Source: Margaritifera margaritifera (lineage: Eukaryota > Mollusca > Bivalvia > Unionida > Margaritiferidae). Taken from it: DNA of 64,000 nucleotides. Below the pieces are notes generated by a model. It was not told the DNA's origin. It ran no database searches and saw only the letters and a program-made list of their open reading frames with translations. The stretch covers positions 682,001 to 746,000 of the forward strand of contig JAQPZY010001332.1 of assembly GCA_029931535.1 (NCBI GenBank), given 5' to 3'. Positions 39,401 through 47,299 of the stretch are shown here, one piece after another (positions within the stretch are counted from its first letter, which is position 1; each line of letters starts with the position of its first letter). A program made the position numbers and the translations under genes.

Positions 39401-42366
39401 TTCTCTGCATGAATTCCATAGATAGCAATGTAATTGACTACAGAACATAACACTTCTTTTCAAATCATTCCACCTTAATCTTTGAAGGGAAAATGGACAC
39501 AAAAGTTGACATTTTACATTAATTATTAATGTATTGTATTGAAACAAAATGGGGTTGGGGTAATGCCATGAAATAAATGCAGGGCAGAGAGAACTTTGCC
39601 TTTTGGGCCTGTTTAGAGAAATGACAGACTCAAAGGGGACTATTTTGCTTGAATCACCCACTAGCATAGATCCTGTAAGTATTCGGATTCTCCAACAGAC
39701 TTGGATTGTCTAAAAGCTGACGAGAGCAGACAGCTCCCCATTTCCATAATGACAGATATGTATTCCTTCCATAATTAGAAATTTTTTGTTGAGTTGCTGT
39801 TTGGATAGTTGACAGTACATATTGGTAATGGTCAATACACACATTTTGTGCTTTGAGTTGCGTATATTCAACACATGGCCCGAGATTCATCTGCCAAGGT
39901 ATGCTTGGTCTAGTGTGAAACGCTAAATGACTTTTCAACTAATTTACTTCTAATGAATCAAATCATGTTTTTATGACATTCTATTTCATGCTTTTTTTGA
40001 AAATTAAAAATGGAATATAGTTTTAAATAGTGTTCAGTATTCAAGTTTGTTGACTGTGTCTACCTGGTAAATATGCAGCAAAGATTCCTATCCATTAGAA
40101 CATGGAACTTCAATTTGATGTGAAACTAACTAATGGTGCCATATGATCATAAGGCACTTTATTCCAATAACACCTGTAAGTAACAAACAAACTTATTATA
40201 ATGCAGCTTAAATTTATATTATGTACGATGAATAAACAGTTAAATTTGTTTCATATTATGGACTTGTTATTAAAAAAAACTATTTTTTTTACACCAAGAA
40301 GACAACAACAGCAATGTCTACTACCACTACTATTTAAAAAGGCAACTTCTCTACAAAACAAGAAAAAATTATATAACTACCAGTATTTTGATTTATAATA
40401 TTCATTTTTTGTATATGCTATAAAGGGACACCTGAAAATAAATTGCAACAAAAATGACAAGTGATGAGGTTTAAGAGATTACCCAACATAAGTCTGTGTA
40501 AAACATTTGCCCAAATACTCATTTTGCGATGAAAAATCCCCAAAACTAGGGACAGGGGCCCCAAATATTTTTTGGTTAGAATCTTCCCTGATTATACATT
40601 AATACATGGACACAGTCAGTCACATTGAGGTATACAATAATACATGGACACAGATGCAGGAGTATACATTAATACACAGACACAGTCAGATATGATGGGA
40701 GGATACATTAATACATGGACACAGAGACATAGGGTATACATTAATTCATGGACACAATCAGATACATTCATACATTGGCACAGGTTAGATGCTGTATTTT
40801 CATGGGACACTTTTTTTATAGGTAGTTAATAAATAATTTATGTATGTTGTATTTTGATCATGTATGAAAAATGATCATTAAAGCTGTGTTTAGTGTGATA
40901 TCTTGGTGCCCGGACCTTCAAGTTACGGTCATACACAGAGTTTTCCAAATTGGGTCTAAAGTTTTCTTTATGTTCGACTCCCAGTTTATTATTCCCACAC
41001 TTTAGTGTTAGTGTAAATGTTAGTGTGTGTGTGTGTGTGTGTGCATACATGTGTGTGTGTGTGCATACATGTGTGTGTGTGTGTGCATACATGTGTGTGT
41101 GTGCATATACATGTGTGTGTGATACATTTCATCTGTTCATCCATCTATAACTTTTCTTCTCCTAAACCATTGGGTGGAAATCCACCAAACTTTGTACATA
41201 GGTTACCCATCTGGTAACCATCTGCAAAAAGTGTATACATTTTGAAATGCTTCCTTAGGGGTCCCTGGGAAAGGGTCAAAGGTAAAATATACAAAAACCA
41301 AAATTGCAGTGACATATTTTAACATTTTTTGACCAGACTTTATTCATACACTCAGAGTAGGAGGACACATATAATATTTGTAACAGATTTTGGTTGGCAG
41401 CTACAGGTCCTGGTCTTGGAAGAAAGGCATGGAATAAAATGAGTGGGTATTAGCCATTATGAATTATAGAAGTGGCTCGAGTATACAAATGTGGCTCAGA
41501 AATTCCATTTTCAATGACCTGTTGAGAACATTCAATCATACTTAGTTTGCTAAGTTCAGACATCTGCTGGAACTTTACTCAGAAAGACTTAGAACTCCCA
41601 TGCTGAGACTCTTCCCTCCTCCTTGTACAGATGTTCTGCTGGAGATTTAATCAGAAAGACTTTGAACCCCCAGGTTGAGACTCTTCTCACCTTCTTGAGC
41701 AGGTGTTCTGCTGGAGCTTAACTCAGAAAGACTTTGAATCCCCATGTTGAGACTCCTCCATCTTCCTTGAACAGGTGGGAGCTGTGTTAGGTCATTTGGT
41801 AGAGCATCGGTCTCAAAATCCAAGGGTCACAGGTTCGGTAAATACCTGCCCAGGCCAGCTTAGGTTAGTTGCCTCAGTGTATCCTTGGGAAAGGCATTTA
41901 GCTCCCATTTCCTCAGCATGATAGCGAATAATGTGCTAAAATTGCCATAATATGGAACAAAAACAAAAAAGGACCTCCTTGAACAGGTGTTCTGCTGGAG
42001 CTTTGCTCAGAAAAACTTTAAATGTCCAGCATGACACTCATCCTGCTTCCTTGAGCATGTGTTCTGTTAAAGCTTTTCTCAGAAAGACTTTTAACCACCA
42101 TGTTGAGATTAATCCCTCTTCCTTGAGCATCTGTTCTGCTGGAACTTTACTCAGCAAGACCTTGAATCCTTATGTTGAGCTTCTTCCCTCTTCCATAAGC
42201 AGGTGTTTGAACAAATCGTGTATGACCCCTTTGTATTATGAATTCTTTTTTTATTTTTCAGATGGCTGCCATGTCTTATGTGCCAACAATGGAAAACAAG
42301 TACTTGGTCTTCTGTGTCTTTGCAGCCATATCCACAATCGCAGCTGTGCTTTACTTCCGAAGATGA
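21211..42366 (+). CDS. BAK1: BAK-type pro-apoptotic Bcl-2 family protein, complete gene in 4 coding exons
   Basis: The coding sequence is join(21211..21452, 29676..29819, 37601..37802, 42262..42366), 693 nt, 230 residues plus TGA. All introns are GT/AG, with phases 2, 2 and 0. Seen in the translation: helix-1-like segment (about residues 34-55), BH3 (86-98, with L90 and the G94-D95 pair), BH1 (131-150, with N136-W137-G138-R139), BH2 (189-196, WIARQGGW) and a hydrophobic anchor (about 210-228) ending in two arginines. Known of the family: BAK sits in the outer mitochondrial membrane and, when its BH3 region is activated, oligomerises to release cytochrome c. The BH2 wording and overall order fit BAK better than BAX or BOK. 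Vertebrate BAK is about 211 residues, so this is slightly longer, mainly before BH3. No break or missing motif is visible. The gene spans 21 kb because its introns are loaded with transposons. Confidence 0.93.
21912..22857. mobile_element. Pogo-like MITE in BAK intron 1
   Basis: The ends CACCACTCCCTTGATAACT and, inverted, AGTTATCGAGGAAGAGGTG match imperfectly, and TA flanks both (21,910-21,911 and 22,858-22,859). The inner ends include a GGGTC/GACCCC pairing. The 946-bp body has no coding region. It is older than its neighbours, judging from mismatches in the ends. Confidence 0.6.
23484..23650 (+). repeat. tRNA-derived SINE or SINE fragment
   Basis: 23,494-23,525 reads like the 5' half of a class II (Leu/Ser) tRNA, with an A-box GTGGCTGAGTGGTCTAAGGC. 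The 3' half does not fold as a tRNA, so this is a SINE head or pseudogene. The tail to about 23,650 is unassigned. Confidence 0.6.
23698..25604. mobile_element. Foldback DNA element with ~340-bp terminal inverted repeats (hAT-like ends)
   Basis: The ends read CAGGGCTCGAA and its complement. Homology continues inward for about 340 bp (23,698-24,045 against 25,262-25,604), through blocks such as AAGACTTGACTTCAGC and AAACTTCCGCTGTTAA. TTATG flanks both sides (23,693-23,697 and 25,605-25,609). The central 1.2 kb is non-coding and includes a tRNA-like patch near 24,395-24,500. CAGGG ends suggest hAT ancestry, but an 8-bp duplication is not clear. Confidence 0.8.
24395..24520 (+). repeat. tRNA-derived sequence inside the foldback element
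   Basis: An A-box-like GTGGTCAAGTGGATAAAGTG and a B-box-like GGTCGGGAGTTCCCACCC lie about 70 bp apart, with a CA-rich insertion between them. This is a SINE or tRNA pseudogene that inserted into the element. Confidence 0.5.
25655..25835 (+). repeat. Head fragment of the TGGTCATAGACCA tandem-core element
   Basis: Matches the start of the element at 36,326-37,425 (ATTAG..C.TAGACCAG.AGA wording and the CTGT.TGTC..TTAG run). Only the head and part of one core unit are present. Confidence 0.55.
25935..26690. repeat. Inverted duplication with ~160-bp arms
   Basis: 25,935-26,095 pairs with 26,520-26,690. Shared blocks include GGATGGAAATTA(C/T)CCTCATCCATA and a CATCCTC.CAT segment. The right arm read on the minus strand lies in a 173-codon open frame (26,729-26,208), and the left arm gives a similar but interrupted reading. 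It could be a palindromic repeat or two opposed copies of an old coding sequence. Confidence 0.6.
27266..29257 (+). mobile_element. hAT-like element with transposase remnant in BAK intron 1
   Basis: The ends AGGGAT(C/G)G are inverted. Flanking 8-bp repeats AGGTACTC (27,258-27,265) and GGGTACTC (29,258-29,265) agree at 7 of 8 positions, as expected for a hAT insertion. Subterminal regions at both ends contain repeated GGCGACAA and TCGCAAAT(T/C) motifs. Inside is the N-terminal part of a transposase gene (27,767-28,178). The catalytic and dimerisation regions are missing, so this is an internally deleted, non-autonomous copy. Confidence 0.75.
27767..28178 (+). pseudogene. hAT transposase N-terminal fragment (BED/TTF-type zinc finger)
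   Basis: From ATG at 27,767 the reading has a basic, serine-rich start, needs one frameshift before about 27,905, and continues to TAG at about 28,178. It contains a serine/threonine-rich linker and the segment W-L-R-Y-D followed by M-F-C-D-I-C. This is the zinc-binding pattern found near the start of hAT transposases of the ZMYM/TTF type. The expected second Cys/His pair and everything downstream are lost. Confidence 0.65.
29676..29819 (+). CDS. BAK1: BAK exon 2, BH3 exon
   Basis: The exon follows a T-rich tract ending in CAG at 29673-29675 and ends before GTAAGC at 29820. It completes codon 81 (AGC), encodes residues 82-128 and gives two bases of codon 129. The BH3 core VGRQLAKIGDDIN is at residues 86-98, with the conserved leucine and Gly-Asp pair. 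It is followed by a helix-3-like acidic and aromatic segment. An alternative AG at 29679-29680 would shift the frame, so 29676 is the supported acceptor. Confidence 0.93.
29820..31090. other. BAK intron 2, 5' part, nothing recognised
   Basis: Unique-looking AT-rich intron sequence. No repeat family or coding signal seen. Confidence 0.4.
31092..31597 (-). CDS. Hypothetical single-pass membrane protein or exon, antisense in BAK intron 2
   Basis: An open frame of about 165 codons ends at 31,092. It has no ATG near its 5' end: the first methionine is internal, the frame stays open to about 31,680, and an acceptor-like TTTATCAG precedes position 31,597. It is therefore better read as a terminal exon or decayed retrocopy than as a complete gene. 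The product has one hydrophobic helix (about residues 34-57) followed by a polar domain with two cysteines about ten residues apart. I do not recognise it. Open frames of this length are uncommon in this AT-rich window, but chance is not excluded. Confidence 0.3.
32040..32810 (+). repeat. Tandem-core element, family 1, copy A
   Basis: Four to five diverged units of about 145 bp (unit anchors at about 32,172, 32,318, 32,472, 32,617), each with (T)CCTAAATGAAAATGG and CCAATATGG wording. It ends in a perfect hairpin AGTCCCTTTGAGGGACT (32,785-32,801) followed by CTTG. The head hairpin found in copy B is missing. The layout resembles bivalve 'pearl'/Helentron-associated elements with a tandem core and a terminal stem-loop. 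Confidence 0.75.
33400..35130 (-). pseudogene. LINE reverse transcriptase remnant, antisense in BAK intron 2
   Basis: On the minus strand the catalytic YADD lies at 34,444-34,455, preceded by an LLFLNDLLP block and followed by a W.L.VN..KT.I..FR.G block, the canonical order in non-LTR reverse transcriptases. Near the 3' end (33,807-33,500) are a W....N.L..L..Y..YK segment and a C..C....E.E.HFL pattern typical of the C-terminal domain of jockey/CR1-like proteins. Several frameshifts and stops interrupt it. The endonuclease part is absent (5' truncated). YADD is intact, so it is less decayed than the copy at 11.3 kb. Confidence 0.82.
35135..36320. other. BAK intron 2, nothing recognised
   Basis: AT-rich. 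35,630-35,730 has the GTCTGTCTGTACATCC wording common at heads of dispersed repeats. A 122-codon minus-strand open stretch at 35,974-36,342 has no recognisable features. Confidence 0.35.
36326..37425 (+). mobile_element. Tandem-core element, family 1, copy B (complete)
   Basis: It begins with a hairpin at 36,327-36,361: ATTAGCTCTACTGGTC, loop ATA, then a complement with one mismatch. Six or so core units follow (anchors at about 36,492, 36,638, 36,769, 36,962, 37,084, 37,226; spacing 122-193, several near 145). The tail repeats the GAGCATCAGT...CTTGTTT end of copy A, with its hairpin decayed. The family is probably a non-autonomous Helentron/pearl-like mobile repeat. Confidence 0.7.
37601..37802 (+). 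CDS. BAK1: BAK exon 3, BH1 and BH2 exon
   Basis: The acceptor is a long T-rich tract ending in TAG at 37598-37600, and the donor is GTAAGT at 37803. The exon completes codon 129 (AAG) and encodes residues 130-196. It holds the BH1 motif with NWGR (136-139), the hydrophobic core helix 5, a basic helix-6-like stretch, and ends exactly at the last tryptophan of BH2 (WIARQGGW). Placing the intron immediately after the BH2 tryptophan gives a phase-0 junction with the anchor exon. Confidence 0.94.
37810..40590. other. BAK intron 3, 5' part, no gene recognised
   Basis: 37,850-38,000 has a CCCCCTCTTATAAGG...TTATAAGAGGGG inverted pair that looks like the remains of a DNA-transposon end. The rest is AT-rich without recognisable content. 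Confidence 0.35.
40594..40785. repeat. ~35-bp degenerate tandem repeat
   Basis: Five to six copies of a unit with TATACATTAATACATGGACA followed by a variable CAG-rich segment; spacing 31-40 bp. Confidence 0.85.
41024..41120. repeat. (GT)n microsatellite with GCATACAT interruptions
   Basis: GT runs broken about every 18-22 bp by GCATACAT, giving a higher-order repeat. Confidence 0.93.
41560..42215 (+). repeat. 72-bp minisatellite before BAK exon 4
   Basis: Unit anchors (CTGCTGG or its variants) fall at 41,564, 41,636, 41,708, 41,992, 42,064 and 42,136. That is exactly 72 bp apart except for a 212-bp offset caused by the SINE insertion. Each unit contains CTCAGAAAGACTT. Because 72 is divisible by three, a 24-residue periodic reading stays open, but it is out of frame with exon 4 and is not likely to be translated. 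Confidence 0.92.
41778..41975 (+). mobile_element. tRNA-derived SINE inserted in the 72-bp minisatellite
   Basis: A 198-bp insertion with a tRNA-like head: A-box-like TTGGTAGAGCATCGG and B-box-like GGTCACAGGTTCGG. Its tail ends in an A-rich AACAAAAACAAAAAAGG. A perfect 14-bp target duplication, TCCTTGAACAGGTG, lies at 41,764-41,777 and 41,976-41,989. Same family as 44,645-44,832. Confidence 0.9.
42262..42366 (+). CDS. BAK1: BAK exon 4, C-terminal membrane anchor
   Basis: The acceptor is a T-rich tract ending in CAG at 42259-42261; the stop TGA is at 42364-42366. The exon encodes residues 197-230. A short amphipathic start is followed by a hydrophobic helix (about 210-228, rich in V, F, A, I, L) and a terminal Arg-Arg. 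This is the tail-anchor layout that targets BAK-family proteins to the outer mitochondrial membrane. A 72-bp minisatellite ends only about 45 bp upstream of this exon. Confidence 0.9.
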   Translation: MAAMSYVPTMENKYLVFCVFAAISTIAAVLYFRR

Positions 42367-42572
42367 GGACTTTGTTGTACTAAATTTCTATCAATTTGTA
42401 GATAGACAAATATGTCTATGGATTTGACAAGGCTCAATGTAAATACATTTTTACCCCATTTTGTCCATGCCAAAACTGTGATCTCAGTTGGACATTATAA
42501 GATGTTATATCTATGTATTTTAGATATGTTAGTTCTAATCACATATTTCCGACAACATGAAAATACATTCAT

Positions 42573-42781
42573 AATAAAAGAGATCCATTTTAGTTTACCT
42601 GCTTGGATCAGTACTTTCTCTGGCCATTGTTCATTTCCACCTTTACAGATATCAAGGTATCTCGTTTTTTTTCACATATGCATAGTCTCCTTCAATTAGA
42701 CCCAGACCTGCCAAACCATAAAGATTTTACTGTAAGACTTACTGGAATGACCCTTAAAGTACATACTTAGAGAAAAATAAA
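42573..42781 (+). terminator. Candidate polyadenylation signals of BAK
   Basis: AATAAA hexamers occur at 42573-42578 and 42776-42781, 207 and 410 bases after the BAK stop codon. Either could define a short 3' UTR. The hexamer is common in AT-rich DNA, so transcript data would be needed to choose between them. Confidence 0.35.
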
Positions 42782-42784
42782 AAA

Positions 42785-44640
42785 CAATATGAAAATACAA
42801 TGATTGCAGTCAAGTCTGGATATTGGCATGTCCAGGTTTGATGTGGATACAGGTTTTCGACACATTAGAGTTGGTCTGGGAACCAGACTATGTTTACAAG
42901 GGTACCTCAGATGCTGTAATCTGCCCATGTTCATGTAAAATGTCTTTATGATCAAGCTTTTGGGTGGCCTAGAAATTTCATCCAGAAAAGGAGAAAATGT
43001 TGAAGGTGAAAGGGGGCAATCAGACTCTTAAAAAGTCCAAACAATCAGCACAAAAATACAAAAAACACATGTTTGGATATTTGGCCATGTTTGGGAAGAA
43101 ACCAGGAAATCTGACAATCACCATTATTGGACATAATGTTGATTTGATTTGAGTATTGCTCACAGTGGAATAGATGATTGGCACCATAACTTGAATGAGA
43201 AAAATATAAAGATTATATCGACTTGGAAGATCTGGTAAGAAGTCGTTTATATGTACCTCCATGGGGTTTGGAACTGAAGTTTATGAAACTGGAGATCCTA
43301 GAGTATACTTTACAAATGTTTTAGTTAAACATAATGTTGCATTTGCTGCATTCAGACCACACTTCTAAACTGTTCAAATGCATGTTTCCAAGTTGACAGT
43401 AGCTGTATGTGATATTTCACTAACCTTACTGAAAATTGGTCTAACGTATGGTAAAATATCAAGTGCCATTCTGCGATGATATTTTTAGGGTTGGCAGGTT
43501 TGTAGACCTCTTGTGTGTCTCTGAGATCTCTGCCAAACAAGAGTCTGGTAAAAGATAAGCTTCCTTGCAATGCAAGAACAAGGTTAAAATTTTAACAAGT
43601 GATTTGATTGGCTGATGAGAAGAGGTGATGACATTACACATCATTGTGATGATCAGATTGTGTCAAATTTTGCATAAACATAGACAGTTTCATTGACTTA
43701 TTGAGACACTTCTCCAGCATTGGCTTCTGTTTATAAAGTAATGTTTAATGACATCCTTTTAAGCTCCAACAAAATTTTGACTTGAATGATTGCAGAAAGT
43801 ATGTCATGTCAATGTTTGAGATAGGGAGTTTTGCTTCTATGTAGCACCTTTAATCAGTAATAGAAATCAATGAAACATTTTACCAGACCTTTGTATAATG
43901 GAGTCTGGTTGAATGAGACTAAGATCACCAGGAAAATATATAAATATTAAAATATAAAGGCTTTATCTTGCATAAGAGTTTTCTCTTAGTTTTCCACAAG
44001 TGCTTTCTCTTGTTTTTGTTTTTTTTCTCAAGTATTCATTAGTCAGACTGATTAGAACAGAGTATGTTAAACCTATGATAAAAAAAAGCTTGAAGATCTG
44101 TTTGCTTGAGGATCTACAAACATACCAAGAAAACAGAAAGAGATTGTTTAACTCATCATGATAATAACTTAGCTGCCTTGAAAAGCACTTCCATTTAATT
44201 TTGTATCTCGCATGAGGCAAAAAGTCACATATTAAGGACAGAGGTTCTCGTTCGATGCACATCCTTCTATGCAATGACATGGTTTTTGTTGTCATACAAA
44301 ACTTTTGTTTAAACAATCAAAAAATATGGACAGATTTACAGAGAAGTTTATACATTTGGGTTGGACACATTTTTTCACATGCAAATGTTGATGTTTTTTT
44401 CAATTATTTTTACCATATGCAAAATTCTGATCAAGAGCAACAACTATCTACCGACATGCACCAGTGTGTACATGTTTACATGCAGTGGTGCTGAAACAAT
44501 TATAACTGATATGGGCATATGAAAACGTTTAGCAGAGCATCTATAAAATATTAGAAAAGGGTGTTTTTAATGGGTGCAGCAAGAAAATGGTTGAAATATT
44601 GCATAAAATGATCAATTACCATGTGCCTTTCATACTAAAG
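42785..44640. other. BAK 3' flank, no gene recognised
   Basis: AT-rich. Short open stretches on both strands lack recognisable domains or splice context. Confidence 0.35.
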
Positions 44641-44644
44641 TTGG

Positions 44645-44832
44645 GTGAGCTGCAGAAGCTTAGTTGGTAGAACAGCGGACTCTTAATCCAAGGGTCACAG
44701 GTTCAGTACCCACCCAGTCCAGGGTTGTCTGCCTTGGTGTGTCCTTGAGAAAGGCACTTAGCCCCCACTTCCTTGGCATGATAGAGCCAATAACATGTTG
44801 AAAGTTCCATTAAAACCAACAAAAACAAAACC
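44645..44832 (+). mobile_element. tRNA-derived SINE, second copy
   Basis: Matches the 41.8-kb SINE along its length: A-box-like TTGGTAGAACAGCGG, B-box-like GGTCACAGGTTCAG, the CCTTG.GAAAGGCA(C/T)TTAGC block and an AACAAAAACAAAACC tail. TCATACTA occurs on both sides and may be the target duplication. Confidence 0.85.
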
Positions 44833-46079
44833 AAAATGATCATACTAGCATTAAGAAAAGAAAAACTTGCTTTATCTGGAGAACAACAATAGTGAGGGTC
44901 CATTTTTATGTTAATTATGCAAAATACAGACCCTGTTTTGTTGTGTACAAGAGAAATGTTTCAGAATTCTTTTCGGTAGAAATCAGTTTAATCTTTTCAT
45001 TTTTCTTGTAATGGGTTAGATTTTCAATTTTTAGGAAGAATTTACCTTGTCCAATATGTTATCAGTTTGGGTATCTCAGCAACAAATGTGGAGAATCATT
45101 ATTTGAATAAAGGAATTCTTATGAATCGGTGAGTAAATATTTAGGCATTCTCCTTGGAAGATGTTTTCTTTTTTTTTAAATGCTGGCAATCAGTCAAAAG
45201 TTCTGTTTTCAACGATTATATGCAACAGTACTCAGGACATCATCTTTTTTGGAGCTTCTTTGAAGTCGCTAAGTTTATTGATACCTACTTTTTGTTCATT
45301 TTTTCAACCATGCACAGCTTCGCTTCTTTTGGAAAATGTTTCAAACAAATCTCGCATAGATCTAACTATACCTTACGTTCTTAAAGAGTCATTTACAATT
45401 CTTGTAGAAGTTTTAAGTCCAGTATTCTGTGTCAGGTGCTTGGGAGATTGTACTCATGGGCACTAACTCTTGCACAATCCCAACCATTTGTGTTAAAATA
45501 TACAATATTTGCCATAACGTTGGTTAATCATTTAGAAAAAGAATTTTGTACAATCTTATATTAATTTTGCTTACAATTTGTTCAAGTTGCTTAAGTTTGA
45601 ATGTATTCATTGTTATCTGTGAAAGCTAGTTATACATAAATTAAGTAACAAGTTAATGATTCTTCTTGAACCCTAGATTAAGTAGACATTGTGAGTAAAT
45701 ATACCATCCTTAGAGAATGGAGGCTCTTTATCGTGTGTTCAGAAGTTTGATAATTACTACATCAAGGTTATTTTGTAAGTCATTAAAGACCCCAAATTCT
45801 ATGCTATAAAGTCTTTCGAGTATATACAAAAATATGGAGAATTGTTATTGTTCATTGCAGAATATATTGCTGTTCTAGAATTACCCAGCCATTTTGTTAT
45901 TGTGATATTTAGCCATCAATTATGCAAAACAAACATGCAGACAGCATAGACCCAGATTGATCATTACATAATGTGCTGGAAGATTAGGGTCCATTCAGTT
46001 CACTGGAAATTATAACAAGACAGAACAATATAGACACTGATCTGTCGGCACATTACACAATGACAGAAGTTAGTCTATA

Positions 46080-46600
46080 CTGCTTGCACTTAGGTACATG
46101 CCATATGGTTTTTCTTTGGGGTATTGGGGCTCTGCTGAAAGAGGGGAAGGTACAGGGCAAAATTATTAGTTGTACAACTCTCACAATACACATGTATGTA
46201 TTTATCCTGCTTGGGTTGACAGTTATTTTTATTTTTTGTATCACTATTAGTTATTTTCTGAAAGTGCACTTATGAAATTGTAAAATATCAGAAAACTAAA
46301 AATGTTATCAGATCATTTTTTTATGGTTTACGTTGGAAGTTCAGGAAGTGAAAATAGCCATGCAAAGCTAGCAATCTTCTGACAGAAGCCCAGTTTGGTA
46401 TTCTCAAACCCAAATCAATCCCTATCTGTCAGATATCAAAATAAAGAAAACTGTAGGTTCTTTACACTTACTGTAAGGTATACACATTCCTTTTTATAAC
46501 TGGGATTACCAGTGGAGAAAATTCAGGGAATATGTTTCTATTTCAATTTTTAACCCTGTGCAGAATGGCAAAACTATGGAGTGGAGCAGTAGGCAATTTT
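46080..46600 (+). repeat. Segmental duplication, uninterrupted copy
   Basis: This copy is matched by 47,300-47,670 plus 49,070-49,310. Shared blocks include GGTACAGGG, GGGTTGACAGTTATTTT, GAAAGTGCACTT(A/G)TGAAATTG, AGCTAGCA(A/G)TCTTCTGA and ATCAAAATAAAGAAAA. Confidence 0.7.
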
Positions 46601-47299
46601 GAACATTTGCACAACCATTAATCTCTTTTTTTATATGATGTATCTTTTTTTGAATAAAATGGTACATTAATATTGATGATGTGGCCAAAGCTCATGTACT
46701 TATGCCTATTTTGCTCTTCTTCATAGCACATACCTTGGGGCAGAATTGTGAAATATACCGACTCATAGAGAACTTAGAAGTCTTAGGATATGGAAATAAA
46801 ATCAACTAAATTAAAAACCTCTGAATTAAATAGAAGTTAAATATAGAGGAAACTGTTATTTTTGTTCATTTTCAATAAAAGTTTGGATCAAATAATGAGA
46901 AAGCTGCTTTAGAGGCTTTCATATACTGATGTCTAAAGAATTGGTAACGATTTGTCCCTTGTGATCTTTTATCCCAGTGACCCTGATCTGTTCCATTCCA
47001 TTTCAGTTGCAGAATTTATCTGTGACATCTTGGGAATAATTGTGGCAAGTTTCATGTACCAATCATTTAAACTAACATCAGTTGCTATGCTGAAAAGGTG
47101 CAGTGGGCATTCTGACAACATCACTTTTGACATTTGTATGTTATGGGGGGGGGGGGAGATTTGTGAAACTTTGGTACCGAAACATTCTTATTTGTGAAAG
47201 AAATGTATGGTGATTATTCAGAACAGTGGTTGGTCTAAATGCTTTAGATTTAAATATTTTACCTCCTGCCGCTCACAATAAATCATACAATAACAACAT

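Noticed and set aside
41952..42383. 143-codon open frame overlapping BAK exon 4
   Set aside because: It reads the 72-bp minisatellite and then exon 4 in the wrong frame; the spliced exon-4 frame gives the expected anchor.
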